From Kingdonia uniflora (taxonomy: Eukaryota; Streptophyta; Magnoliopsida; Ranunculales; Circaeasteraceae), in NCBI GenBank assembly GCA_014058105.1, contig JACGCM010002435.1, forward strand, positions 496,001-560,000: a stretch of DNA of 64,000 nucleotides. Direction: 5' to 3'. Shown here in pieces: positions 45,602 to 57,059 of this stretch. The notes under the pieces were generated by a model. That model had not been told where the DNA came from. It made no database searches and saw nothing but the letters and a program-made list of their open reading frames with translations. The position numbers were made by a program, and so were the translations under genes. Numbering within the stretch: the first letter of the stretch is position 1; every line of letters starts with the position of its first letter.

Positions 45602-48093
45602 ATGGGATCATCTGATTTGCTGCGGGGATAGAAAAATATTCTACTCCAATAGGTATGTCATCTTACTTCTGTCTTGCTGTTTCATCTTCTATTTCTGTAT
45701 GTGGAGTACATATTAGGGTAGATGCTGCTAGGGTTTAAAGTTATGATAATATGACCGAGGACGGGGGGAAACCATGTATCTGTGATTCAAGTCTTTTAGG
45801 GTTCTGAAGGTATTGACGGTATGACAGTGATTGGAATCGAACATTCGACTATGATAGTATGGGTTGGAGAGGGTCGGTAAAAATAAGTTATTGACACATA
45901 ATAGTCGAATATATCGATCTGATTGTGTGCCTCTTCTTTTGCAGGGTAAGATACATACCCGTCGATCTTCGAGGCTGAGGCAAATAAAAGAGGAGATCGA
46001 AGAAAATGAACCGAGTGTGTCTGGTCGTGCTCCCGTGGATGAGAGCAACGACTTGAAGAAGTTAGAAATAGCAATAGATTCCCCATTAACCGTGGTGGTA
46101 CCTGAAGTGGTGTCTTCGAGTAAGAGCCGTCGAAAGGCTCGAGTAATTGAAGAGGAGGAGGGGACTGGGGAGATAGAAGAGGAGAGAACGAAGGTAGTGT
46201 CAAGCCTTCGGGGGATGAAAGGGAAGAAGGGGAACAGAGTGGTGATAGTAAGAGTTTGACTGATTTGGGGGAAGCTGCAGGGTTGGTCTCAGCTAAAGAG
46301 ATGCTAAGATTGGATCGATTTGCGGCTAAATTGGAGTTGTCGAAGGTAGGGGTGGTATTGTATGCAATGGGATCTGGGTATACCTTCAAGTCTCGACCTC
46401 GGGAAGGTTTCATGGCATTCAGGGGCCAGATTTGGCTGGGGATGCAACTGCCCCTTTAAAGGTTGGTGAAGGAGGTGCTGAACTTCTGGGAGGTTGCCCC
46501 ATGCCAGATAAATGTAATTTTTAATGAAATGATGAAGGTGGTCGAGGGAATGAATGCTGAACTGACTCGTGAAGGGAGAGGTTTGATCGAGTACTATGAT
46601 ATTGCATCATTCTACTCGGGAAAAGCAATCCAGTTGGTAGGCACATACCATATCCAATGTCACGCAGGTAAGCCATAGTTGTTTGATCTGTGCTCGATGG
46701 TTCGAGGGTCGGACAAAGACTTGGTAGTTGTGCGGAGTAATTTTGAGAATGCCGAAGGGGAAGACCCTTATCAGTTACAATATAGGCTTTATAATCCAGG
46801 TAAATTGATGGTCGAAGATTTTTTTGACATATTGATCAAATAGACTGGTAACCATGTTTTGTTTGTTTTACAGCACCAAAGAACCGAGCTCTGAAAAACC
46901 CGAGGAATTATATTGACAAGCTGATCAACATGGAGGAGGAGTAGGTAAACTATGCTTTCAGGAAACTTGGTATTAAGCAGAAGAGGCAGAAGAGGACAAA
47001 TTCCCTACTTCAAAACGTACCCATTACGTCGAAGCCATCGATGAAGAGGAGGGTGGGGGGTGGCGAAGGTTCATCGAGAGGGGTCGAAGGAATGGAGAAG
47101 GTGAAGAAGGCAAGGAAGGTAAATTATGTTCCCAAGGGGCAGCAGGTGCCGAGGCAGGCAGGACCAGTGTACGAAGTAGCTCGTGATACCTAGAGGCATG
47201 CGTCGACGCTGGCTGACAAAGGGAAGGGGAAGGTCTTTCTCGAATCTCCAAAGGTATAGCCACCAAAGAGAACTCAGTGGAAGAGGCATAGAGCGCTGGG
47301 GGAGGAGGATGCAGAGGATGTGGACGAAGAACTAACGGAGGCCGAACTAGTGGATCAGACTCGAGTCATGGCTGCTTCGATGGCCACACTCTGCGCTACT
47401 GTCCCAGACGAAGCTGGGAAGAGGATGAATAAGGCGATGTATTAGGTAACTATTTTTCTTTTAAAATTATGTAATTTTGCTTAAGTACATAATACTTCGA
47501 AAGATACTGATGGCATGACTATTCTAGCAGACGGATGCTTGGTCATAGGCTTTTATCAATGCCCAAAAGGTAATATCACAGCAGTTGAAACTGGCTCTTG
47601 AAAATCTGGAGCTCGCTCGAGGGATTGAGGCGTCACTGGCTTCTGAGATTAACATTTTGAAGCGAGAGCAAGGGACTGTCAGATGTGAATGCGAGAGGAG
47701 ACTTGAAGCCCAGTGTTACAATCATATGCGGGTGCTGGAGTCGAAGCTGGCTGAAAGGGATAAGGCAATAAAAGAATAGAGGAAGACCTTCCAAGGGCAG
47801 TTTGATGATGAATATGAGACTACTGTCCGGCTGAAGGAGTTCATCGAAGATTTGGGGTATGATCCTGAAACTTTAAACGCTTTCCCAGAGCCAATGATCC
47901 TGTTGCTGACGATGTTGTTCAGACAGAGGGGGTAAAAGTATATGTTGTTTGTATAAGTGTGGGAGCAGCTACTGCTGGGACTGGTACTGAGGAAGCCGTG
48001 GATGTTGCTGCGTCAAACCCTTTGACTGAGGGCGCTGGAGTTGTTGGCGTGGAGGAACCTGTAGAAGGAGATGGTATAGCCACTCCGATATGA
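45602..48093 (+). pseudogene. E's large antisense gene: gamma-type domain fused to a coiled coil, four exons
   Basis: Exon 1 45602-45652 (MGSSDLLRG). Intron 45653-45944 (GTATGT...TTTGCAG). Exon 2 (GKIHTRRSSRLRQIKEEIEE) leads to MLRLDRFAAKLELSKVGVVL, IWLGMQLPL, then NFWEVAPCQINVIFNEMMKV and GLIEYYDIASFYS, which lines up with LPL...CPVQLN.NMW..IN...DVLQFY of gamma. Intron 46800-46873. Exon 3 is Lys/Arg-rich, then acidic (GEEDAEDVDEELTEAELVDQ). Intron 47446-47530. Exon 4 is a coiled coil (LARGIEASLASEINILKREQ), then after a frameshift near 47890 an Ala/Gly/Val-rich tail ending GIATPI-stop at about 48091. In-frame stops are few. Same protein type as gamma, with delta's coiled-coil part joined on. 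Confidence 0.68.
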
Positions 48094-48445
48094 GGTATTG
48101 TACTGAGCTTGCCAAACTATTTTTTTTTTGATCTTCCTGTTATATTGTAATATTTGAACAATGTTGAGCTTGTTTTGCACTTGAGCTGTTAACTTGTGAT
48201 TGATTTGACTTGCTGATGGATGCTGAACTTGACTTGAATTTGTTTGTTGATTTGTATTAAACCTAATTTTCTGATAAATGTTGTACTGCAATTTCTTGCG
48301 TGTAGTAGAGTTGTTGATGTTATTGCATACTTGTATCAGCATATGTTATAAGTATAACATGCTTATAGAATTATCGAACCTTGAAGAGCATCGAGATGGT
48401 TCCTCGAGTGTCAATCGAGGGATGAACGTGACACTTGGGTGAGAA
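48094..48445. other. Region after E's antisense gene, no gene
   Basis: T-rich, as expected of a 3' untranslated region on the plus strand, running into the tandem repeats. No coding frame supported. Confidence 0.5.
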
Positions 48446-49036
48446 AAAGAAATTTATTGGACTTCGAAGGCCTGAGCCTGATCGAAGTAGAACGTGGTCG
48501 CCTCCAATTCATTCTCAAGGGCCCGGTCTCTCGACCATTCATGCCCCTCGAGTATTCTCGAATTTTGGAGACAAGAAAATTTTCAAGGTCACCCACAAGT
48601 ATCAGTTGGGTTGAAGGGTTGACATGATATTTAGGGTAAACCAAGAAATTTATTGGATTTCGAAGGCCTGAGCCTGATCGAAGAAGAACGTGTTCGCTTC
48701 CAATGTATTCTCGAGGGTCCAGTCTATCGACCATTCGTGCCCCTCGAGTTTGCTCGAAATTAGAGACTTGAGAAATTTCAAGGTCACCTCCAAGTGTCAG
48801 TCGGGTCGAAGAGTTGACATGACACTTAGGTTAAACCAAGGAATTCCCTGGACTTCAAAGGCTTGAGCCTGATCGAAGTAGAACGTGGTCGCCCCCAATA
48901 CATTCTCGAGGGTCCGGTCAGTCGACCATTCGTGTCCCTCGAGTTTGCTCGAAATTGGTGACTTGAAATATTTTAAGGTCTCCCCCAAGTATTAGTTGGG
49001 TCGAAGGGTTTACATGACACTTAGGTTAGACCAATG
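48446..49036. repeat. Tandem repeat array of element E, about 195-bp units
   Basis: Three units beginning with 'aagaaatttattggacttcg' at about 48447, 48644 and 48838, each with 'gcctgagcctgatcgaag', 'tcgaccattc' and 'ccctcgagt'. Same position as the array in A, B and D, between the convergent antisense gene and integrase, but unrelated in sequence. Confidence 0.88.
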
Positions 49037-49079
49037 AATTAATTGGGAAACTGGAGATAAAGTTTAGAGGAAAATATAT

Positions 49080-50100
49080 TCATTGATAATACTGTATTTA
49101 CATCAATGGAACAAGGTGAAGGTCGTGGCCTGTTGTATGATACTAACTGTATTGTATTCCATAGATTTGGTAGAGGCTCTTCATCTTCTATCATCAGGTA
49201 ATATAAACCATTGTCGGTTTTATCATTAATGTCATAAGGTCCTTCCTAGGATTCGCCTAGCTTGCCGGCATTTTGAGGCTTCGAAGATTATGTAACACGT
49301 CGAAGTACAAGATCTCCAATATTAAAACTTCATGGTCATACTCGCTTGTTATATGTCTTCAGGAGGGATAAATGGTAAATGCCGCGATTGGCGATGGCTC
49401 AGTTTCTAGTTTTGTCGATCCATAGCATATTGCACCCGAGTTCGAATTCATTATCACCGTCTGGGAGGTTGGGATCTCGTGTGGGTACTTCAAATTGAGT
49501 TCGGAGCAATGTTTCAGTACCATAGGCTAGGAGAAATAGAGTGCAGCCGGTCGCTTTTCTTAGTGCTGTTCGGTAAGCCCAGAGGACATGCTACAATTTC
49601 TGAACCCATCGTCCTTTCTTTGTATCGACACGTTTCTTGAGACCATCGACAATTGTTTTATTGATTGCTTCGACCAGGCTATTCCCTTAGGGGTAGTAAG
49701 GTATTGAGGGAATTTCTAACTTTATTACCGACAAATTGTGGACCATTGTCACATCGAATCATATGAGGGCAGCCGAAGCATATAATAATGTTCTCCCATA
49801 GGAATTTGATGACTACTTTTTCTCTAGTTCGACACAAAGGTACAGCTTCGAACCATTTGGTAAAATAATCTGTTGCAACAAGGATATTTTCTCGGCTACC
49901 TGAAGCTTTGGGAAAAGGACCCACAAGATCGATGGCCCATCGTTTGAATGGCCAAGAGACTTGGTTAAAGTGGAGGTATTGTGAGGGGCTATAGAGGTCG
50001 TGGGCATGCCACTAGCATTTATCACAGTGTTTAGCATACTCTTCGGGTTGCTTCTTCATATCGGGTCAGAATAAACCTTAGGAGATGGCTCGAAGGGCCA
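49080..50100 (-). pseudogene. pol: Integrase of element E
   Basis: Zinc region near 50010-50060 (KHCDKC-type remnant). Core 49679-49924 open: MGPFPKASGSRENILVATDYFTKWFEAVPL, CFGCPHMIRCDNGPQFVGNK with two of the three DDE residues. A frameshift follows near 49700, then the Glu region and C-terminal part to about 49100 are decayed. Confidence 0.82.
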
Positions 50101-50129
50101 TAGATCAGCCAGCAGTATGAGCACCGTAG

Positions 50130-51390
50130 ATACCTTTGTGGAGTTTGACCAGAATTGAAGAGGCTTCATTTTGAGAAATGCATCTATGAAGGATGCCATT
50201 TGGGGATTTGCGATGTAACTCGCATTTGAGGATGGTGTATCTGTGATAGTTTTCTAATAATGAACATTTAGCTTTGGGATCGTCTGAGAGGATAGCATTG
50301 CTGAAGTAATCAAGGAATGGTGTTCGTCAGTCGTTTGGATCGAGACTCTCGCCCCCAGCACTGATGGCATTAACATCCATTTGGTCGATACTTGGGCGAT
50401 CGAGTACTTTGATATGAAGAGTTCAGTATTCGGACTGGCCTAACATAGCTGTTATGTAGGCGAGGGTATCTACGTATCTATTTTTGCCTCTGGGATAGTG
50501 AGTAATAGAAGATTTTTTAAGGAAACGGTCCATACGCTAGCGGACAAGAGCAGTATATTCGGTCATCCGACCGTTGGCTTAATTTTCATTGGAGTATTGT
50601 CTCTGGAAGAGTTGGGAATCATTGAAAACTGTAAGTTTAGGGACACTGAGGTCGAGTGCGAGGTCGAGGCCATGAATTAAGGCTTCATACTCAGCCTTGT
50701 TGTTGGAGTATTTGAAGTTTAACTTAACTACCTTTTCGATTCAATAATTGGTGGGTGTGACCATGACGATACCAATCCCCGAACTGTTAGGTCCAGCAGA
50801 TCCGTATGTTAAGAGATGCCAGCCTGTGTTGGAGCTCTATGGGTCTGTGGATTCAGGCTGGTCTTCTGGTAGTTCGTCTTCGTGCTCCTCCCAGTCGACA
50901 TCTTCGACCGGTAAGTCAGCAAGGAAATCAGTGATTGCTTGGCCTTTATGGGTACTTGTTTCTCAATTGTGATATCGTGTTCCCCCAGATAAATGGACCA
51001 CTATTATACTCGTATGGATTTTTCTTTCTTACAAAGAACTTATCGAAAGGGATAACTTGTTATAACACAGATAGGGTGAGTTTAAAAATATGGTTTGAGT
51101 TTTCGGGAAGTGTAAATGAGGGTGAGGAGCAAACGCTCCAGTTTCATATATCGATTCTTTGCAGGTGCCAGAGTTTTGCTGATAAAATATACAGGTTTCT
51201 TAATATTTGATTTGAGTCGAATGAGGACTAAGCTGATAGAAGTGTCAGTGACCGCGAGGTACATAGAAAGTGTTTCGCCTTCGACAAGGGTGTTGAAGTT
51301 GGGTGGTTGACCAAGGTATATTTTAAGTTTGAGGAAGGCCTGCTCACAGTCAGGTGTCCAATTGATCTCGAGGTTATTTTTCTTTAAGCC
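50130..51390 (-). pseudogene. pol: RNase H and second RNase H of element E
   Basis: RNase H at 51082-51290: MYLAVTDTSISLVLIRLKSN, KPVYFISKTLAPAKNRYMKL, LLLTLIYTSRKLKPYF. Second RNase H at about 50380-50830, with the NNxAEYEAL segment near 50690-50710 and a YPRGKNR-type motif near 50480-50500. Frameshifts separate the parts. Closest relative in the window is F. Confidence 0.78.
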
Positions 51391-52270
51391 TTGTAGACGC
51401 CTTGGTCGCGTAAGAGAGAGAAGAACAAGGCACAGCGGTCAGAGGATTTGGAAATGAAACGGTTGAGGGCCATTATTTTTTCCAGCCATTTTTGGACATC
51501 TTTTATGGTTCGAGGTGAAGGTATGTCGATGAGGGCTCGGATATGGGTAGGATCAATCTCGATACCTCATTTGCTGATGAGGTGGCCTAAAAATTTGCCA
51601 AACGAAACACCAAACTGGCCTTTGTCTGGGTTAAGTTTCATGTTGTATGTTCGAAGTACCAAAAAGACTTCAGTTATGTTCTGGACGTGGGTCTATTTTT
51701 GGAGGCTCTTGCATAACATGTCGTTGATGTAAACTTTGACCAACTTTCCAAGCAAGGGTTTGAACATGGTTGTAACCAGGCGCTGGTAGGTGGCACCCAT
51801 ATTTTTTAGGCCGAAGGGTATGACGTTGAAACAGTAAGAGCCTTGTTCAGTGATAAAAGAAGTTTGAAGTTGATCCTCGGGGAGGAGGGGTACCTGATGT
51901 ATCCCGAGGCCGCGTCCATTATTAATAGACGCTCATGTCCAGCAGTAACATCGAGGAGTACTAAAATGATTGGGAGGGGGAAGCTGTCCTTCGATGTGTG
52001 TTTGTTGAGGTCTGTAAAGTCGACGCAAATTCTGATCTTCCCATTATTTTTAGGAACAGTAATAATGTTGGATTTCCAGTCAACATACTTGACTTCTGTG
52101 ATTAAACCCACAGCTATAAGTTTATCAACCTCGAGATTTCCAGCCTCTCGAAGTCATGGTGCCAAGGTATGCTTCTTTTATTTTACTGCCGTGGAGTGAG
52201 GGATGAGGTCGAGGCGATGACATGCTAAACTGGGATCGGCACCGGGCATCTCCTGAAATGTCTATTCGAA
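51390..52270 (-). pseudogene. pol: Reverse transcriptase of element E
   Basis: 51806-52111 is open: GLITEVKYVDWKSNIITVPK, GKIRICVDFTDLNKHTSKDS, FPLPIILVLLDVTAGHERLL, MDAASGYI. Then a frameshift and GLKNMGATYQRLV-type sequence near 51790. The catalytic box at 51720-51731 reads YIND instead of YIDD, followed by MLCKSLQ. One Asp changed to Asn by a single transition. Confidence 0.82.
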
Positions 52271-52518
52271 GACATCTTTGTTTGATCAAAGGAAGTCTGT
52301 GAGTTCGAGGCGCTTGGCCTCATCTAGAAAGGTTCCGATGAATGCTCCTTGACCAAGACTGCCAAGTTTAATATAAGCGGTGGGTTCGATGGGTGAGATG
52401 GCAGATGTCGAGGCTACATGGATAGAGAAAGGCAGTGCTTTCTATGGTAGTTTGATGAGTTTCTAGGTCTGATCGATCACCGGATGCACACATGAACGGG
52501 CGAGGCATCGAATACCTT

Positions 52519-52900
52519 TTAAGTTTCACGTTCCACAGGGGGTATTAAAACGAAGGGTCTGTTGATAAGTTGAAGGTATGGCGCGCATGGCATAGAGCCA
52601 GCCGCACCCAACGATTCTGAGGTGCTTAGATTTCTTATCGATGACAAGAAAACTAGTTTACAGTATAACTGGGCCAGTAATAATAGGAAGGCTGATTCGA
52701 CCAACGGTAACATCGATAGCCCTATTAAAGCCATTCAGTTCGACATTGGCGTCAGTGATGAGGTTTTTTTTGTTTATGGCTTGGATGGTTTGAAGAAAAA
52801 GTATATCGGTTGTAGTTCCTGTATCGATAAGCATGGTGTGGAGGACGAGGTGTTTGACTTTAATCATTTTGACTAACGGGTCAGAATGAGGAAAACGAAC
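52519..52900 (-). pseudogene. pol: Protease of element E
   Basis: Open 52658-52867: MIKVKHLVLHTMLIDTGTTT (DTG active site intact), then DANVELNGFNRAIDVTVG and SLPIITGPVIL. Followed by the linker to RT at 52270-52600. Confidence 0.8.
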
Positions 52901-54690
52901 GTGTGATGTGTCGCAGTTAATAAATGAGATACCCTCTGGTCGAGGCTACTGACTTGATTCTGGCAGAAGGACGGGTAACTTTTCTTGGTAGCTGAGTTTG
53001 CAGCATTCATCGACACGCTTGTGCTTGCTTTTAGAATGACCACTATCTATATTATTTATCTCGATGAAATAGACCTGGTAGATGTGTACCTTGGTTGGGT
53101 CAGCAGTAGGGGTGGGTTAAGATTTGAGGAACGACCAATAGAGGTAACTAGGGAAGCATTTGTTGGTGTGGTGACAGTTACACTTGCTGTTGGCACAATA
53201 AGGCTTGCCTGGGACCACGATGGGGAAAGGGATATGCCATATGGAGTCTGCCTGGATCTATGGTAGATGGGTGCTGATAGGGGCAGTAAGTTTGGGGAGG
53301 ACCGGCTTCGGTCATTTTTTGTGAGCATCCGCAATATTTTCAGTATAGGGATGTTTGTGGCTCTCAGTCTCCTGTGAGATAGAAGCAATCAGGGGTGCAG
53401 GACTAGAAGGTGGGCCTTGTCGAGGTTTGTTTGGATTAGAGGTCGAAAGCTGCCCCTGTTTATTTGATTCGCGGAGGCGTTCAAGGTCAATATACCCATT
53501 AACTTTTAAGAGCATCTCCTCGAGGGTTCGCAGTTTATGAAGGACCAGGTACTCTTTGACGCGGTTGTTATCCAGCAAAGTGTTCGAATACGCGAGTACG
53601 GTATTCGCGCTGTCAAGGTTTTTGACTTTACGCGATTCCTCGAGGAACCTCTTGCTGAAGGCCTTACGAGTTTCACTAGGGGATTTTCTAAAATTGAAGA
53701 GGGCATCAACTCAAACTTCACGGTCCTTATTGATGATAAATTAGGTGATGAAGAGGCTGAATAATTGCTCGAAGGTTTGAATCGAGCCATTGGGAAGGTT
53801 ATGATACCAACGAGGAGGGCTATTTGTGAGGTTGGTGAGGAAAAGTTGACACACCAGGTGGTCAGCCGTGGAGTAAGGCCTTAGAGAATTTTAAAATTCG
53901 AGAATGTGGGACTGAGGATCGGTACTGCGATATTTACTGATTTTGGGGGCTCAGAAATTTGGAGGTACCTCGATAGCGAGGAGTTTGAGGCATAGGAAAT
54001 TGTTTAGTCGACTTCATGAGTTTGGTGTTGGGTTCGCACTAATGCGAATGGTAGGGTCAATTTTGTAGTCAAGGTCCTACTGTGCACGATAGGCAGGATG
54101 AGGGGAGATCGATGGGTTCGAGGGTGATGAGGGGGGATCGATGGGTTCGAGGGTGATGAGGCGGAGTGTTCGGTGTGTGCTCGGCGCTGCTCTTCCCGTG
54201 GCATTTTCGAGCAGGGTGACGTTTGGGGTGTCTGTTAGAACGAAGGGTAGAATCAGATGAGTCCTCCGTGGGATGGATGCCAAGATGGATAGAGCCAGTA
54301 GGGGAAACAGCATGGGGAGCATCCTCGGCACCAAGTTGGACCGAGGGTACTTCCAGATGTGGTAGGGGTCCCAGTCGAGTGTAGGCAGACATGGGCGATG
54401 GGGTGGGTGCTCGAGATGGCAGAGGGGCGCCGAGAGGCTGTAGTCTTTGCAACTCCTAAACTGTGTAACATAGGTCGTTGATGTCGCGGTATTGTCTGTC
54501 GGTGTCATCCAAACGGCGCTGCCGTTCGGCTTTAAACTCTTGCCTGTGTTCTTCGCGCTCCTCATGCAATTACGCTCGGTGTCGCTCCTTAGCCTGAGTG
54601 AATTGCTGAGTAAGAAGGGCTAACTAGGCAGCGACTTTGTCGGCGGAGTTGCCACCACTGGTGGAAGTGGAGCGCAGGGTGGGGGGGCCA
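52901..54690 (-). pseudogene. gag: gag of element E
   Basis: From the N-terminus: a coiled and charged stretch near 54500-54640 (KERHR...EEREEHRQEF), a Pro/His/Ser-rich part at 54069-54452 (LQPLGAPLPSRAPTPSPMSA), the gag core near 53640-53960 (ILENPLVKLV region in another frame), then 53312-53578 (VKEYLVLHKLRTLEEMLLKV, NGYIDLERLRESNKQ). The end near 53000-53060 resembles the Cys-His region of the other family. GC-richer than its surroundings. Confidence 0.72.
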
Positions 54691-54756
54691 TTGGAAGTGG
54701 TTGTAGGAATTGGAAAAAAAAAGTACAAGGCAGGGGGAGATTGGTATGTTGGGAAA

Positions 54757-54773
54757 GTACGGATGACACCAAA
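54757..54773 (-). other. Primer binding site of element E
   Basis: Minus strand TTTGGTGTCATCCGTAC directly after the LTR, sharing TTTGGTGTC with the PBS of D (62735-62751). The two families probably use the same tRNA primer. Confidence 0.7.
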
Positions 54774-55462
54774 TATAGGGGCCTAACTTTGCAAGGAGGG
54801 GAAGTTGGCCCTTGCACAATGTGATTTATCTTCTATCAAAGGGTTCAAGCATATAATCAATAATACGAGTAATCTACTGACTATATACTTGCGTGGAGGC
54901 CTAGAATGGGTCTCTCCACGAACTCTGATGAATTTTTTTAAGAGAATTGATATAGCTATCGCGTAGTCAAAGTTTCGAGTACTGGGCAATTTATAGAGTG
55001 ATCGAAGGTAAACTGCAAGGGTTCTGGGGAGAAATTTTGAAACCTCCCCTTGATTCCCCCTCTTTCCTATTTATAAAACATAAGAAGGTTTGAGTCACCA
55101 AGGAATGTCAAATTGTAGATGTATCCTCTAGGTATCAGGCCGGTATCCTATAGTTGGTATTGACGCCATAAATGTCGGGTCTGGCACTGTGCTCTGACAC
55201 TGTAGACGTTATTGGTTCTATCACTGTAGTTGTCAAGACCAACAATGGTACCAATATTATCTGGTGTGCTGGCTTATCTGACATGTCTGCTTTCGACCAT
55301 GTACGACTATGGTCGAAGTATTTCTGATGCTGATGTGGGGTTCGTGTGCTGACAGATCTGCCTTTACTTCGAGGCTTGTTCATAGTCGAAGTATTCATAT
55401 AGGCCTCAACGTAGCCTTTGAGTGTTCAACTGGAGCTAGGAGGCTACGAGTAGGCTACTACA
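54774..55462 (-). repeat. Right (5') LTR of element E
   Basis: 689 bp. The outer TG is mutated to TA (TATAGGGGCC...CTACTACA). Similar throughout to 42572-43292. Confidence 0.9.
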
Positions 55463-55467
55463 GGTTT
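55463..55467. repeat. Target-site duplication of element E, right copy (GGTTT)
   Basis: One base different from GCTTT at 42567-42571. Confidence 0.7.
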
Positions 55468-56363
55468 ACCTTCTAAAGATATAGAGTTCTAGTTGGCAGT
55501 TGGCGTAAAGTAAATGTGATGAGCTGAATGAGAGGGTGGCACAGTTGAAAACCAATTTAGTACAGGCCAATTTACATGCCAAAAATGTCAAGGCTGGAGA
55601 GTGTTAAAGGAATAATATAGGAAATTCTAGGGTCTCCATTATTCAAGGGGATATTGTTTGCCTATCAGATCAAATCACAGAGCTGGAGGGAAATACAGCT
55701 AGAACTTAAGTCATGTATAAAAAGGAAATGAGCAGTTAAGGGAGTGCCAAGGTAGGGAACAAGAGTTAGAGTGGGTTATCAGAGGTAAGGAGATCTTGAT
55801 AAAGAAAAAAGATGAATTGTTAAAGAAATCTTCTGCTGGGGAAGATTTAAATAGGGAGCTTGAGGAACTTCTTGCTCAGGTGGCGGAACTGAATCAGCTA
55901 AAGTTGATGAGAAGGTAAAGGAGAACATCAAAGTTATGTCTCGCGCAAATTATCAAATTGAAAGGCAAGAAACACGGTACAAGAGGTTGAAAGAGTGCCT
56001 TTAAATGATAAGAAATAATTTTTCTAAGATGGTTGTGCCGGAGGCATCACGCTCAGAGATGTTAATGGCAGTGTTCACCTATTTTGTTGAGGAGGTGAAA
56101 AGGCTCGAGTTAGAGATAGATACCTTGCACGACTGTTTGTCGGATAGAGGATGTATTTGCAGAGCTGATATAGATTGAGGAAACTATATGTACTCCATGA
56201 AAATGAAGTTTGGTTCTCGACCTGCTGACTTAGTAGGGGAAGGCAGGGTCACTGTAGCTGCTTGAGCTGGAGTTTTTATGGTTAATCGTCTACCTGCTGT
56301 AGGGGAAAGCATAGCTAAACTCTCAACATTAAAAAAGAATCCTTTGTGGTACCTGTATATGTA
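55468..56363 (+). pseudogene. Antisense gene delta, element D second copy (D2), right part
   Basis: Continues the coiled coil cut at 42571 (cognate of RLV.RK.DELNERV in B), with about 60 bp missing near 55755 relative to D1. The end domain is at 56030-56230 (SRSEMLMAVFTYFVEEVKRL, DCLSDRGCICRADI). The final TAG is changed to TGG, so the frame would run on to about 56363. Confidence 0.68.
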
Positions 56364-56384
56364 ATCTTAAAAAGTATTTGCCGC

Positions 56385-56890
56385 AGACATATTGAGAAAT
56401 GAAAGCTAGCTTTAACTTTTCTTTATCTTAATTCTGGCAGAGTTATTAGATTGAAAACTAGTATTACCTTTGTTTTAATCGCATAGTATAATTGTCGTAA
56501 CCATATTGAGAGATAAAAACTAGTTTTACCTTTGCTTTATCTTATGTCTGGTAGAGTTCTTTGATTGAAAACTGGTATTACCATTGTTTAGATCACAGAG
56601 TATAATTTTCGTAGCAATATTGAGAATGAAAGCTAGTTTTACCTTTGCTTTTATCTTATGTCTGGTAGAGTTCTTTGATTGAAAACTAGTATTACCATTA
56701 TTTTAATCGCAGAGTATAATTGTCGTAGCTATATTGAGAGATTAAAGCTAGTTTTACCTTTACTTTAACTTATGTCTGATAGAGTTCTTTGATTGAAAAC
56801 TAGTATTACCTTTTTTTTAATCGCAGAGTATGATGTAGTAGATCAAAGCTAGTTTTACCTTTGCTTTAACCGGAATAGAGGTCGATTGAA
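56385..56890. repeat. Tandem repeat array of element D
   Basis: About 4.5 units of the A/B/D dimeric repeat of about 114 bp, between delta and integrase. Confidence 0.85.
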
Positions 56891-57059
56891 AGCTATTACT
56901 ACCTTTGCTTTAATCTATGCATTGTTTACGTAAGTAGAGAGTCGTGAGGAAAATTTTTGGAAGTTTTCATTGAATAGAATAAAATGTACATTTTATGGAG
57001 ATGAAAATTTCACTTTTGGAATAGAAAAAACAAGAATTTGAAAATAGAGTAGTGAGGGA

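Larger units (their letters stand above)
42572..55462 (-). mobile_element. Element E: second Tat family, inserted in D
   Basis: 12.9 kb. LTRs 42572-43292 (721 bp) and 54774-55462 (689 bp), PPT at the left, PBS at the right, gag-pol on the minus strand, repeats, and a plus-strand antisense block, the same plan as A, B and D with different sequence. Its integrase and RNase H resemble element F closely. Less decayed in the antisense gene than A. Confidence 0.9.

Noticed and set aside
45796..46413. 205-codon minus-strand open frame in element E
   Set aside because: Opposite to exon 2 of E's antisense gene. Its Pro/Ser-rich composition reflects the acidic and basic codons on the other strand.
48446..49036. 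CRISPR-like repeat-spacer array
   Set aside because: Units of about 195 bp are similar along their whole length with no unique spacers, and the context is a plant retrotransposon.
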